Positions 1-9,796 of a stretch of 64,000 nucleotides of DNA are shown one piece after another. Source of the DNA: Bradyrhizobium sp. ISRA464. Lineage in GTDB: Bacteria > Pseudomonadota > Alphaproteobacteria > Rhizobiales > Xanthobacteraceae. A model generated the notes under the pieces. It was not told the origin of the DNA. It saw only the letters and a program-made list of their open reading frames with translations, and searched no databases. Position 1 is the stretch's first letter; each line of letters starts with the position of its first letter. The stretch covers positions 8,398,458-8,462,457 of the forward strand of contig NZ_CP094526.1 in the NCBI RefSeq assembly GCF_029910095.1, read 5' to 3'. A program made the position numbers and the translations under genes.

Positions 1-166
1 CCCTCAGCTGGGTCTTGCAAATCGGGCAGTGAAGGCCGCGATAGAACACGAGCAGCGTGAAATGCTCAGGCTTCTCGCGTGCAAGATCGAAGGTGCCGCC
101 GCTCGCGAGGTCAACGCGAAGAGGCGGAACGGCCCGCCTTGGAAACAAGTGCACGAAATCTGTCAT
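1..166 (-). CDS. Peroxiredoxin-like (AhpC/TSA, thioredoxin-fold) protein, 5' part only
   Basis: The reading frame starts with ATG at 166 and runs off the left edge of the window without a stop, so only about 55 residues are visible. They read as a thioredoxin-fold start with a beta-strand LLVFYRG followed by the motif HCPIC, the usual position of the peroxidatic cysteine in AhpC/TSA-like redoxins. A strong ribosome binding site, AAGGAG, lies 8 bases upstream of the ATG and fixes the start. The protein probably reduces peroxides or acts as a thiol oxidoreductase in the cytoplasm; the exact substrate cannot be told. The divergent neighbour across about 520 bases is the autotransporter gene. Confidence 0.75.
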   Translation of the reverse strand, partial: MTDFVHLFPRRAVPPLRVDLASGGTFDLAREKPEHFTLLVFYRGLHCPICKTQLR

Positions 167-689
167 ATGTCTTGCTCCTTCTCAGTTTCTGTTGTCAGAA
201 CTCGGCGCCAGAGCCTGTGATCCCTCATTGGTGGCCGATATTTCGAAAACCACATGAACAGCGCCGGTACAGGCAGAAGAAGCCAGAGGCGCGACCGGTC
301 AGGGAGTTTGACCAGGAAGGTCTCAATCGCTGCCAGCGCGCCCGTCAAAAGCGTCGAGACGAATAATCGAAGCTGGATTGTCGGACGAATTTTCTGCTTC
401 TGCTGCCCTCTGCCTGAGGAATTCCTATGGCGCGGAGTTAGCGGTGCTAGGCGTTCGCTTCGCCTGGAGCCGCATATCTGGTCAGATGCGCCGAACCGGG
501 CCGATTTGCCGCTAGCCGGGCGACCTCCAGTGTTGCGCGGTGGGCACACCATGCAGTCGTCTGCGGCCGCGCCAACCATTGCCCCTGCACTTTCAAATAC
601 TCCCGAGTACGTTGTGAGATATAGATTCTACAACCGCGAGGAGCCTGGTCAGGCAACCGGCCGATAAACCCTCGCAATGTGCTGGGCGA
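167..689. other. Intergenic region, no gene recognised
   Basis: About 520 bases lie between the divergent redoxin and autotransporter genes. Several short open frames exist on both strands but none has a good ribosome binding site or a recognisable product. The region must hold the promoters of both flanking genes; I cannot point to a specific promoter. Confidence 0.4.
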
Positions 690-3600
690 GTGATCAATAC
701 ATATTTGAAGGCGGGACGCTGCCAGATGCAGGATGTTACGTTTCGTATTCCGGCCACCGCCAGGAAGGCGATCGACGCTGCGGCTGGCGACCGCATCTTG
801 GCGGTCCTCGCAGCGATGCTGCTGTCCGCCACGGCATTTACATCTACATCCGTCGACGCACAGACCCTGAGTTTCGGCTCCGCCGGCGCCGGCGGTTCCG
901 GCGCGTGGGATAATACCACTGTCGATTGGTTCAACGGCTCGACCGCCGTGCCGTGGGCCAGCGGAGCAACCGCCGTATTTGGCGGAGCCGCGGGTACTGT
1001 GACCGTGAGCGGTACGGTCGCTGTTGGAGGCGCGACCTTCAACACCAACGGCTATACGATCACCGGCGGTACGCTGGCCATTGCTGGCAGCGGACTCACT
1101 ATCGCGAGCGCAAGCAACGGTATCGGCTCAACCATCGGCTCGACCATCTCCGGCTCGAACCTCACTGTTCTCGGCGGTTCAGTCACATTGTCGTCCCTCG
1201 GCGCCATTTCCTATACCGGATCTACCACGATCACCAACGGCGCGACGCTTACTTTCGCCTCGCCGAACATAGCTTCCGCCATCCAATCGACGGCGTTCTT
1301 TGTGAACGGGCCATCGACCTTGGTCGTCAATGCGCAGAACCGTGAAGACATTCACGGGACGATTACGTTCGATCGGGCAGGCGGCGGGACAGTGGATTTT
1401 ACGGGAACCGGCAATTTCGGCGGCGTGGTAGTGTCGAACGCGGGGCCCCTGACGATCGTGGCGACAGGTGGTGCTCAAGATCGGGTGATCAGTTCTACAG
1501 GTGTCGGCCTCAATATAAACCTGAACGATCCAGGGCTCATACTGAACACTGCGGATGCCTCGAGCAGTCTGCTGGTCAGTTCACGGTTGTGGAATGGGGG
1601 AAGTGTCACGAAAACAGGTCCTGGCACGGCCATACTGGCTTTCGCCAACATCTATACCGGCCGCACCGTGCTCAACGGCGGCGTGCTTAGCGTATCGAAC
1701 CTCGCGAATGGTGGAGTCGCCAGCAACATCGGACAGTCCACCAACGCGGCGACCAATTTGGTCTTTAACGGCGGTGCTCTGCAGTACACCGGCGTCGGGG
1801 CCAGTACCAACCGCCAGTTCACGCTGGGCACCGGTGGCGGCACCATTGATGCGTCTGGTTCCGGCGCACTGAACTTTACGAACACGGCGGCGATTGCTTT
1901 CAGTGGTCCGGGCCCTCGCGTCCTCACCCTGACCGGTAGTAATACCGCAACCAACACGCTGGCCGCCGTTCTGGGCGACAGCGGCGGTTCATCCTCCCTC
2001 ATCAAGGCAGGTGCTGGCAGATGGGTGCTGACGGGGAACAACAGCTACACGGGCGGCACAGCGATCGACGGCGGGACCTTGCAGGTCTCGGCCGACAACA
2101 ATCTCGGTGCGGCCACGGGAGTCCTGACCTTCAACGGCGGCACGCTGGAGAACACGGCGGCCTTCACCACCGCGCGCAACGTCACGCTGGACACCGCCGG
2201 CGGCACCTTCCAGACCGACGCCGACCTGACGGCTTCGGGCACGATCACGGGCGCGGGCGGCCTCACCAAGACCGGCGCCGGCAACCTCATTCTCACGGGC
2301 GACAACACCTATACCGGTGGCACGACCATTTCGGCCGGCACGCTGCAGCTCGGCAACGGCGGTACGACAGGGTCGATCATCGGCAATGTGCTCAACAACA
2401 GCGTTCTGGCGTTCGCTCGCTCCGATACACTCAGCTTCGGGGGCCTGATCTCGGGCTCCGGCTCGGTGAACCAGCTCGGCAGCGGCGCGACGGTGCTGAC
2501 CGGCAACAATACCTATACAGGCGCAACAACGGTCAGCGCAGGCAGTTTGATCGTCAACGGCGACCAGTCCGCGGCCACGGGGCCGACCTCGGTTGCCAGC
2601 GGCGGCACGCTCGGCGGCACCGGCATCGTCGGCGGCAGCGTCGCCATTGCGAACGGCGGCATCCTTTCGCCCGGCAATCTCGGCAGCAGCCCGGGCGCGC
2701 TCACGATCCAGAAGGATTTGTTGCTAAGCGGCGGATCGATCCTCAACTACAACTTTGGCAAAGCCAACACGCCAGGCGGCCCCTTGAATGACCTCACCCA
2801 GGTCAATGGCAACCTGACGCTCGCCGGCACAATCAATGTCTCCGCCTCACCCGGCGGCAGTTTTGATCCGGGCGTCTATCGCGTGATCAACTATGCGGGC
2901 ACGCTGACCAACAACACACTTCAGACCGGCACCATCCCGTCGCCGGATTATTTCGTTCAGACCTCGATCGACAAGCAGGTCAATCTCGTCAACACCGGCG
3001 GCTTGACGCTGAACTTCTGGGACGGCAACGCAGGCCCGAAGAACGACAGTGCCGTGAACGGCGGTGATGGCGTGTGGCACACCGCCGGTGTCGATAACAA
3101 CTGGACGGACATCAGCGGCGTCGTCAATGCGCCGTATGCGAACGGCTCGTTTGCGATCTTCTCGGCAATGCCGGGCACGGTGACCGTGGACAACAGCCTG
3201 GGCCAGGTCACGGCCACCGGCATGCAGTTCGCTTCGAACGGCTATCATCTCCTCGGCGGCGAGATCGCGCTGGTTGGCTCCCCCACGTCGGTCATCCGGG
3301 TGGGAGATGGCACCCTTGCGGGTGCGAGCTTCGTTGCGACGATCGATAACGTGCTGAGCGGCAACACGCAGCTTGTGAAGACCGATCTCGGCAAGCTGGT
3401 GCTGAACGGGATCAACACCTACACCGGCGGGACCGCGATCAACGGCGCCACGCTCGCGATCTCCAGCGATGCCAATCTCGGCGCCGCGGGCACCGGGCTT
3501 ACGCTCGATACGGGCGTACTGCAGACCACGGCCAATATCACCAGTGGCCGTCACGTCGTCGTTCCGACACGCGGCACCTTTCTGACCGATTCCGGCACCA

Positions 3601-4184
3601 CGTTGACCTTGAACGGCACGGTCTCCGGGGCCGGCAACGTGGTGAAGGACGGCGGCGGCGTGCTGCTCCTCAACGGCGCCGCCACGAATACGGGCAGCAC
3701 CACGGTGGCCGGCGGCACGCTGCAGGCGGGGGCTGCCAACGTATTCAGTGCGGTCTCTGCCTTTTCGGTTCTGGGCGGCGCCACGCTCGATCTCAACGGT
3801 CGGGACCAGACGATCGCGAGCTTGAGCAACGCCGGGACGGTCAAGCTGAGCGGAGCGCCGGGCACGACATTGACTGTGACCGGCGACTACGTCGGCAATG
3901 GCGGCCTGCTTGCTTTCAATACCGCGCTCGGTAATGACGCATCGGTGACGGACAGGCTTGTCGTAAACGGGAGCACCGCGGGCACGGGCTCCGTCAAGGT
4001 GACCAATGTCGGCGGGCTTGGCGCGCCGACGACTGAAGGCATCAAGATCATCGACGTTGCCGGCGCCTCGAACGGCGCGTTCGCTCTGCTCGGCGATTAC
4101 ATGATCCAGGGACAGCAGGCGGTGATCGGTGGCGCCTACGCCTACACCTGCAGAAGAACGATACCAACGGCGACTGGTATCTGA
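690..4184 (+). CDS. Autotransporter passenger with PATR beta-strand repeats; frameshifted from its barrel
   Basis: This 1164-residue frame has a signal-peptide-like hydrophobic stretch (about residues 38-57, ending VDAQ). A long Gly/Thr/Asn-rich passenger follows. The passenger carries at least six copies of the autotransporter-associated repeat, with the core pattern K-G-L-L-G-N-YTG-T-G-L, at about residues 305, 440, 530, 590, 910 and 1000. Such passengers fold as secreted beta-helices used for adhesion or surface interaction. The GTG at 690 opens the frame; an in-frame ATG at 726 is an alternative start. The frame ends early at 4184 because one C is missing near 4147. The next frame continues directly into the translocator domain that follows, so the intact protein would be about 1520 residues. 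It may be a recent inactivation or a sequencing error. Confidence 0.8.
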   Translation: MINTYLKAGRCQMQDVTFRIPATARKAIDAAAGDRILAVLAAMLLSATAFTSTSVDAQTLSFGSAGAGGSGAWDNTTVDWFNGSTAVPWASGATAVFGGAAGTVTVSGTVAVGGATFNTNGYTITGGTLAIAGSGLTIASASNGIGSTIGSTISGSNLTVLGGSVTLSSLGAISYTGSTTITNGATLTFASPNIASAIQSTAFFVNGPSTLVVNAQNREDIHGTITFDRAGGGTVDFTGTGNFGGVVVSNAGPLTIVATGGAQDRVISSTGVGLNINLNDPGLILNTADASSSLLVSSRLWNGGSVTKTGPGTAILAFANIYTGRTVLNGGVLSVSNLANGGVASNIGQSTNAATNLVFNGGALQYTGVGASTNRQFTLGTGGGTIDASGSGALNFTNTAAIAFSGPGPRVLTLTGSNTATNTLAAVLGDSGGSSSLIKAGAGRWVLTGNNSYTGGTAIDGGTLQVSADNNLGAATGVLTFNGGTLENTAAFTTARNVTLDTAGGTFQTDADLTASGTITGAGGLTKTGAGNLILTGDNTYTGGTTISAGTLQLGNGGTTGSIIGNVLNNSVLAFARSDTLSFGGLISGSGSVNQLGSGATVLTGNNTYTGATTVSAGSLIVNGDQSAATGPTSVASGGTLGGTGIVGGSVAIANGGILSPGNLGSSPGALTIQKDLLLSGGSILNYNFGKANTPGGPLNDLTQVNGNLTLAGTINVSASPGGSFDPGVYRVINYAGTLTNNTLQTGTIPSPDYFVQTSIDKQVNLVNTGGLTLNFWDGNAGPKNDSAVNGGDGVWHTAGVDNNWTDISGVVNAPYANGSFAIFSAMPGTVTVDNSLGQVTATGMQFASNGYHLLGGEIALVGSPTSVIRVGDGTLAGASFVATIDNVLSGNTQLVKTDLGKLVLNGINTYTGGTAINGATLAISSDANLGAAGTGLTLDTGVLQTTANITSGRHVVVPTRGTFLTDSGTTLTLNGTVSGAGNVVKDGGGVLLLNGAATNTGSTTVAGGTLQAGAANVFSAVSAFSVLGGATLDLNGRDQTIASLSNAGTVKLSGAPGTTLTVTGDYVGNGGLLAFNTALGNDASVTDRLVVNGSTAGTGSVKVTNVGGLGAPTTEGIKIIDVAGASNGAFALLGDYMIQGQQAVIGGAYAYTCRRTIPTATGI

Positions 4185-4216
4185 AATCGAGCCTTGCCAA
4201 TCCGCCGCCGACCACC

Positions 4217-5254
4217 GTGCCCCCGCCGCCTCCGCCAGCCGCGCCGCCGGGGCCGCTCTACCAGCCGGGCGTTCCGCTCTATGAGTCCTATGCGCAGGTC
4301 CTGCTGGGGCTCAACGAGCTGCCGACCTTGCAACAGCGCGTTGGCAACCGCTACCGGGGCGGCAGCGACGCCACCGCGCGCGCCGGCATGGCCTATGCTC
4401 AATTGGACGGCGCCGCGCCGGAGTCGCCGGTCTGGGCTCGCGTCGAGGGCCGGCACGCGACGATGCAGCCCTCCACCACCAGCGGCTCAACCTATCAGGC
4501 CGATCAGCTCAAGGTGCAGACCGGCATCGACGGACTGGCGCTGGAGAACGACAAGGGCAAGTTGATCGTCGGGCTCACCGCGCAGTACGGCACGGTGGCG
4601 GCGGACGTCGCTTCGGTCTTCGGCAATGGAAAGATCCGCGCCGATGGTTACAGCACCGGTGCGACGTTGACGTGGTATGGTGACAGCGGCTTCTACGTCG
4701 ACAGTCAGGCGCAGACCACCTGGTACAACGCCAATCTGACCTCGGCGCTGACCGGCACCATGGCCCACGGCAACGATGGTTTCGGCTATGCGTTCGGCGT
4801 CGAAGGCGGTCGCCGTTTCGGTGTGGCCAATGGTTTCTCGCTGACTCCCCAGGCGCAGCTCGTCTATTCGGCCGTGAACTTCGATACGTTCTTCGATCGC
4901 TTCGGCGCGCGGGTGTCGCTCGGCCGCGGCGACAGTCTCCTGGGTCGCGTCGGCCTCTCGCTCGATCATCAACGGACGTGGCGCGACGAGGCCGGCCGGC
5001 TCACCCGCTCGGACGTGTACGGGATCGCCAACCTGCACTACGAGTTCCTCGATGGCGCGGTGGTCAACGTCTCCGGCGCGAGCCTTGCGAATGCCAATGA
5101 TCGGCTGTGGGGCAGCATAGGCGCCGGTGGCACCTATAGCTGGGCGGACGGCCGCTACGCGGTTTATGGCGAGGTCTCCTACAATACGAGCCTCAGCCCT
5201 GCGGGCGACAGCCACAGCTACAAGGGAGCTGGCGGTTTCCGGGTCGTGTGGTGA
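4217..5254 (+). CDS. Autotransporter beta-barrel (translocator) domain, separated by a frameshift
   Basis: A proline-rich linker (residues 1-12) is followed by an outer-membrane autotransporter barrel of about 280 residues. It has alternating aromatic strands and ends in the aromatic FRVVW, the usual C-terminal signature of outer-membrane barrels. The coding sense extends upstream of the ATG at 4217 to about 4147, reading YTLQKND before the linker, in a frame one base off from the passenger. The ATG is therefore not a natural start; this is the C-terminal third of the autotransporter above. If the frameshift is real the barrel would be made without a signal peptide and would not be exported. 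Confidence 0.8.
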   Translation: MPPPPPPAAPPGPLYQPGVPLYESYAQVLLGLNELPTLQQRVGNRYRGGSDATARAGMAYAQLDGAAPESPVWARVEGRHATMQPSTTSGSTYQADQLKVQTGIDGLALENDKGKLIVGLTAQYGTVAADVASVFGNGKIRADGYSTGATLTWYGDSGFYVDSQAQTTWYNANLTSALTGTMAHGNDGFGYAFGVEGGRRFGVANGFSLTPQAQLVYSAVNFDTFFDRFGARVSLGRGDSLLGRVGLSLDHQRTWRDEAGRLTRSDVYGIANLHYEFLDGAVVNVSGASLANANDRLWGSIGAGGTYSWADGRYAVYGEVSYNTSLSPAGDSHSYKGAGGFRVVW

Positions 5255-5538
5255 CGTTCTCCGGCGTCTCGCGCGTCGCTGATAAAGGCCGGCGAGTCGG
5301 GCGTTGACCGCCTTGCAGTTCGCGCCATTTGATAGCTCAAAGGTATAAACTTCAAAACTATCATGGAAAGAAAAAGGCCGATCTCTCCAAGAGAGATGGC
5401 GCGCCATTCAGAACAAAACTACGAACCCTTATGTTATTGAAATTGTTATCTAAATTATAGCCACCCCCCGGAAGGATATGGATGCGGAGTGGCTCCACCG
5501 AGTTTCTATGTCGGGGGCTCAAGTCACCGGAGCGCTAC

Positions 5539-6145
5539 CTACGTTCCCCCCGAACGCTTTCCGCTGAGTTTATGGTGTCCGGGTTTGAGACCGCCGGTCG
5601 CGAACAAGGAAACCATCGTGGCAAACGTCTCCGTGGTCACGCGAGCGATTTCCCCAAATCCCGGCGCGACCATCATCTCGTCGTAAACGAAGTCCGTGCC
5701 GTAGGGATGACCCAACAGGAAATTCGTGCGGTGCACGTTCTTGATGTTGATCGGTGCCATTGGGAACGGCACGAGCCACACGTTCATCCTCGGGTCGTAT
5801 TCGGGGATGAGACCCGACGGCTGAGACGGCCCGGTGAACCCTGGCGTCAACGCGAAGGGATCGGTCAGCATCCGGATCAGGGCCGGATCGCGCGCGGCGG
5901 CGGCCAACGTCGCTTGAGCGCTCGCCGCGGTGCCGCCAGACATGCCACCTTTCACCTTGCGCAGGCGGGCTTTGACCCGTCGCGCCGCGCGGCCGAATTT
6001 CTCACGCGCCTTCTCCTGCAACGTGAGCACGCCGAGATCGAACGGGATGGAATCGAAGCCGCAGGAGAAGACGATGCGCGCCCCGTGCGTTTTGCCTCTT
6101 CGTGATGGGCGTCGATCATGCGCCGCATCCAAGCCGGCTCCCCTT
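5539..6145 (-). pseudogene. Remnant of a saccharopine dehydrogenase-like / trans-acting enoyl reductase family gene
   Basis: The frame contains FSCGFDSIPFDLGV and a following region typical of the saccharopine-dehydrogenase-like NADP-binding family (about 390 residues when complete). The family's N-terminal Rossmann half is missing. Homology starts near 6145 with GEPAWMRRMIDAHH in a second frame, then shifts at about 6085 where one G is missing from a G run. The C-terminal third is also gone: recognisable sequence stops at GGLKPG near 5570. The fragment is thus truncated at both ends and frameshifted. Its left boundary abuts the end of the adjacent propeller gene, which suggests a rearrangement joint. 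Confidence 0.7.
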
Positions 6146-6200
6146 GGAGACAAGAACAAGTCTATGAAAGCCTTTGCGCCCCGGCTCTCCGCGCACCTGA

Positions 6201-7382
6201 TCAGGGCGTGCTGCCGCGCATCGAGGCGGGATGGCCGGGAAGCTTGAGTGGCAAGCCCACTGGCACCAGCTTGTTACCGGCGAGCCGGTAAGTGGCCAGC
6301 TCCTGTTCGCCCAAATTGGCAATATACAGGAACCGTCCGTCGGGACTGAAGGCGATTCCTTCGGCCAGGGTGCCGACCTCGGTCTCGCCCAGCTTGCGCA
6401 CCTTCTTGCCGTCGGTCTTGAGAAGCACCGCAACCGCATGGTCGTGACGGAAAAAGGCGTTGTTTGGCACGGAGCCGCCCGAGCCATTGGTCAGGAGCGT
6501 CACGGCATAGGCGTCGGTCGGGTTTACTGCCAAACCTTCCGGCCCGTCCCCCACCACCACTTGGTCGACTTCACGCGGCGGATCGAGCGTCATGTCGATG
6601 ACCGCCACCGTGCTCACCTGACCGTCGGCGACCCCGGCATTGCCGTCGTGATTAACCAGGCCGCGCCTGCCGTCTGCGGTAATCTGGACGTTGTACGGAA
6701 ACACGCCAGTTAGCATGTCATAACCTTTGTAGGTCACCGTAGTACCATCGATATCGAGAAGGGCGACCTTGTTCGCCGTCGCCTTGGCCACCAGCGCGCG
6801 CTTGCCGTCGGGCGTGATGGCCACGGCGGATGGTTGCTGGCTCGGCGCGTCGGCAGGCGCGAGCGCCACCGTGCCGACGACGGCGACGGTCTTTCCGGAA
6901 ATCGACAAGACGCTCACGCTGTTGTCCGCACGATTGGCAACCAGGGCCAAATTTCCCGCACGATTGATCGCCATGCCTGAGGGTTGCTTGCCGGTTTGGA
7001 TCGTGGCGATGACCGCTGGCGGCGAGGTCGTCAGATCGATGACGAAGAGATTGTTGCCCGGCACACTTTTCAAAGTGTCGCCATCCTTGACCACGTCGAT
7101 CGAATTCGTCACCAGCGCCAGCTTGCCGTCCGGCGTGATCGCGAGGTTGGTCGGCGGCCCGAAGACCGAGTTCTCGAGCGGCAGATTGACGACGATGCGT
7201 GGCTTGGCGCGATCGCGGATATCGATGATCGACACGGTGTCCTTGCCCGGCGGGCTCAACACCGGCTTGCCGTCGGTGAAAGCGACCTTCTCATCGTTGC
7301 CGACGATTAGATATTGGGCCTGCGCCGCGGCGGCGAAGCCCATCGCGGCGGCAAGCGCGGCCGCAGCTAAAGTCCTTGGCAT
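6201..7382 (-). CDS. Secreted YVTN-family beta-propeller protein
   Basis: This 393-residue protein begins with a clear Sec signal peptide (ALAAAMGFAAAAQAQ). It then repeats the propeller pattern ITPDGK-ALV-N about every 45 residues (for example NLAITPDGKLALVTN, AVAITPDGKRALVAK, AFSPDGRFLYIAN). Such proteins are periplasmic six- or seven-bladed propellers, often of unknown ligand. The ATG at 7382 is chosen over the longer frame because it directly precedes the signal peptide and has GGAGG upstream. The gene is intact. It is one of three propeller proteins in this 13-kb stretch. The gene ends about 55 bases before the dehydrogenase remnant on the same strand. Confidence 0.8.
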   Translation of the reverse strand: MPRTLAAAALAAAMGFAAAAQAQYLIVGNDEKVAFTDGKPVLSPPGKDTVSIIDIRDRAKPRIVVNLPLENSVFGPPTNLAITPDGKLALVTNSIDVVKDGDTLKSVPGNNLFVIDLTTSPPAVIATIQTGKQPSGMAINRAGNLALVANRADNSVSVLSISGKTVAVVGTVALAPADAPSQQPSAVAITPDGKRALVAKATANKVALLDIDGTTVTYKGYDMLTGVFPYNVQITADGRRGLVNHDGNAGVADGQVSTVAVIDMTLDPPREVDQVVVGDGPEGLAVNPTDAYAVTLLTNGSGGSVPNNAFFRHDHAVAVLLKTDGKKVRKLGETEVGTLAEGIAFSPDGRFLYIANLGEQELATYRLAGNKLVPVGLPLKLPGHPASMRGSTP

Positions 7383-7775
7383 GGTTTTCCTCCATGGACC
7401 CGGTTTGTGCTGGTGGGAAACTCTTCCTCGTACTCTGGCGCGAGCGTCAAGCGCAAACGCAGGTATTAATAGCGCCGGAAAAGGATGACGCTCGAATTTA
7501 GAATGCAATGCCTGCCGACGGCGCGATCGCTGCCAGTTCGGCACGTCCCACTTCAAGGGCAGCTGGTTTAAGACTACACCACCTCGCCTACTCATGAAAA
7601 GGAGGGCCCGACCACCCACGCGCCCCACAGTCGACCAGGGATGCAATGTCCGAGTCGAGTCGGGAGCGGCGCTGAGCCCCCGCGCGAAAGTCTTCCGGTG
7701 TACCCCTGATAGCCGACTGCCCGGCAGGGACTATGTTGTTCGCCTCAGGGTAGAGTCGAGATGTGGCGGGGTCGC
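7383..7775. other. Intergenic region with one copy of a short dispersed repeat
   Basis: About 390 bases separate the propeller start from the 3' end of the group II intron. No gene is supported. A copy of a roughly 28-base dispersed motif is at 7693-7719 (see the repeat entries at 12115, 14047 and 30173). The promoter of the propeller gene should be here but is not recognisable. Confidence 0.4.
7693..7719. repeat. Short dispersed repeat, copy 1
   Basis: Core CTTCCGGTGTACCCCTGATA then GCCGACT. Shared with 12115, 14047 and 30173. Confidence 0.5.
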
Positions 7776-7864
7776 GGTAGGCTGAACATATCTGTTTGCC
7801 GCCTCTTTCGTCTGGCGGTGCCTTAGTGGTTCACCCTTGGCTCCGTTTCCACATCCCGCTCATC

Positions 7865-7897
7865 GAACCGGACAGGCAGATTTCCCGCATCCGGCTC
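7865..7897 (-). ncRNA. Group II intron domain V
   Basis: The minus strand folds into the classic domain V hairpin: GAGCCGG at the 5' side pairs with CCGGTTC at the 3' side, with an internal bulge and a GAAA-type tip. It lies 13 bases after the reverse transcriptase stop, as expected. This is the catalytic core of the intron ribozyme. Confidence 0.8.
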
Positions 7898-7909
7898 TCG
7901 GACAAGACT

Positions 7910-9241
7910 TCATGCCTTCGCCCACGGCAAGTCGCGCCCAAGCGCGGTTAGGCGTACGAGCCCGAAGTACCCGTAGAGGTGCGAGAGTGGATAGGTCCCG
8001 CCCCTGCGTCGCCTGACCTTGTGCTTGAAGCGCAACCACCGGCGCAACCGCGCAGCCGCGTAGTTGTCGAGCGCCCGATACGCTTTGGTGACGGTGCCTA
8101 CTTTGAAGTAGTTCGCCCATCCGCGCAGCGTGCGGTTCAACTGGCCTACGAGCTCCGTGGTCTCTTGCCAAGTTCCTGATCGGGCGGTGAGCGCGCGAAT
8201 GCTTTCGATCACGCGTTTGATGCTCTTGCGCGATGGCCGGTACCCCAGGCGCGCCTGGCCGGTTTTCGCTGAGTACATCCGTCCGAACGAGTAACCCAGG
8301 AAGTCGAACTCTCCTTCCGGTACCTTGCAGATTCGTGTCTTCTCCTCGTTGACCATCAGCTTCAGCTTTCTCATGATCTCGCGCAGTTGCTGCAAGGCTT
8401 CTTCGGCTTTGCCTCTCCGGCACAAGATCACGAGGTCGTCGGCGTAGGTCACGATGCGAGTGCCAAGGCTTCGCTCCAACCCAAGCATCTTCCATCCCAA
8501 CACGAACCGGCGCATGTAAAGATTCGCCAGCAATGGTGAGATGGGTGAGCCTTGCGGGATGCCGCGCCGCTTGTCCCGGGCCTCGGTCGTCCGTGTCGTC
8601 CTTCCTCGATCATCGGTTTCTTCCACGGGACATTCCAGCCACATCTTGATCAGATGCAGCACGCGCCGATCAACAATTCGGCGTGCTACCGACTTTAGGA
8701 GTTCGGCATGCGGAATGCTCCCGAAGTAGTCCGCGAGGTCGGCGTCAACGACTTCCGGGTGGCCGCGGAACAGCTGCGCTTCCACCTCGACCACCGCCTG
8801 TTGGGCATTGCGCCCGGGACGGTAGGCATACTGCTCTGGTGGAAGATCGGCCTCAAAGATCGGTTCCAGCACCAGCATCGCTGCCGTCATGCAGACCCGA
8901 TCTCGCAAGGTCGAGATGCCCAATGGCCTGAGTTTGCCATTGGCCTTCGGTATGTACACTCTTCTGATAGGGTCCGGCCGGTACGTCTCCTGCCTGAGCG
9001 CAAGCGCCAGTTCGCCAAGCCACCGCTGCTCCCCATACGCTTCGATGTCCGCGAAGTCCTGCCCATCTACCCCCGGTGCGCCCTTGTTGGAACGGCATTG
9101 GGCATAGGCATGGGCCAGGATGTCTTCCCGGCTGATCTTGTCGTACAGGGCGTAGAAGCGGTAGCCAGCTTCTGCCTTCGCTTTCGCGTGTAACGCCGTC
9201 TGCAGTTTCTGAACACTCTTCGGAGTTGATAGGTTGCCCAA
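7910..9241 (-). CDS. ltrA: Group II intron reverse transcriptase/maturase
   Basis: The 443-residue protein has the fingers-palm reverse transcriptase motifs in order: NKGAPGVDG (about residue 52), [44 protein letters not shown] (about 235) and the catalytic YADD (about 265). A maturase X domain follows (GWANYFKVG, about 375). No HNH endonuclease domain is present at the C terminus, so target entry would rely on other priming. It splices and mobilises the surrounding intron as an RNA-protein complex. The start is TTG at 9241 with GGAGA just upstream. All motifs are intact, so the element may be active. Confidence 0.9.
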   Translation of the reverse strand: MGNLSTPKSVQKLQTALHAKAKAEAGYRFYALYDKISREDILAHAYAQCRSNKGAPGVDGQDFADIEAYGEQRWLGELALALRQETYRPDPIRRVYIPKANGKLRPLGISTLRDRVCMTAAMLVLEPIFEADLPPEQYAYRPGRNAQQAVVEVEAQLFRGHPEVVDADLADYFGSIPHAELLKSVARRIVDRRVLHLIKMWLECPVEETDDRGRTTRTTEARDKRRGIPQGSPISPLLANLYMRRFVLGWKMLGLERSLGTRIVTYADDLVILCRRGKAEEALQQLREIMRKLKLMVNEEKTRICKVPEGEFDFLGYSFGRMYSAKTGQARLGYRPSRKSIKRVIESIRALTARSGTWQETTELVGQLNRTLRGWANYFKVGTVTKAYRALDNYAAARLRRWLRFKHKVRRRRGGTYPLSHLYGYFGLVRLTALGRDLPWAKA

Positions 9242-9796
9242 TCTCCAGGTCCCTCACCACGTCTTTGCGTCTGTCTTGAACTGAGGTCCCTTCCCTCCAC
9301 CGGCGTTACCCGGCTTCAGCGGTACTACAAACCTCTCCGCCACCCCAAGGCGACCGGCCTGTCCCTCGCGGGCGTCCGGTTGATCATCCCTGACCACGCC
9401 TTGGGGTCTCCCGTGTTGCGTACGCTTTCCTTGTGTACATGCCGTCGCCACTACCCCGGCACAGCGACTGGAGGTATTGCTTCGCTCACTTCGCCCCAGT
9501 CGTGTCAGCCTTCCCTGATATGGCCGTCAGGTCGGCCTGTGCATCGTCCTTTTCGAGGCTTGCTCGGCGTTCACTCGCGTTACGACCTGCACACTCGCGC
9601 TGTCACCAATTCGTGACACGCTATCCGAAGGCTTCAGCCACTTCGTCACCTCCATAGCTGCTCCGGTTGCTTCCGGCTGGAGCGTTTGCCGGGTGGGACT
9701 TGCACCCACTGGAAAGCGCCGCCTTGTCACGGCGCACGCCACATCCGGACATTCGCACCGACGATTTCTCAAGTGTTTCAGAGAGCGGTGCCCGCA

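Larger units (their letters stand above)
7776..9737 (-). mobile_element. Group II intron (about 1.96 kb) with its own reverse transcriptase
   Basis: On the minus strand the element starts with GTGCGCC at 9737, the usual group II 5' end. It has an early stem GGGTGCAAGTCCCACCC, encodes a reverse transcriptase/maturase, and carries a domain V hairpin at 7865-7897 about 90-120 bases before the probable 3' end. The 3' boundary (after CCTACC, 7776) is inferred. With it, the joined flanks form a perfect 9-bp hairpin, GATGTGGCG/CGCCACATC, located 60 bases after the stop of the cyclase gene. Insertion at a terminator-like hairpin is the habit of some bacterial group II introns, notably class C, but I cannot assign the class from the sequence alone. 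Confidence 0.75.

Noticed and set aside
5482..6105. Plus-strand frame of 207 residues opposite the dehydrogenase remnant
   Set aside because: The minus strand has the conserved CGFDSIP motif; the plus frame is its shadow.
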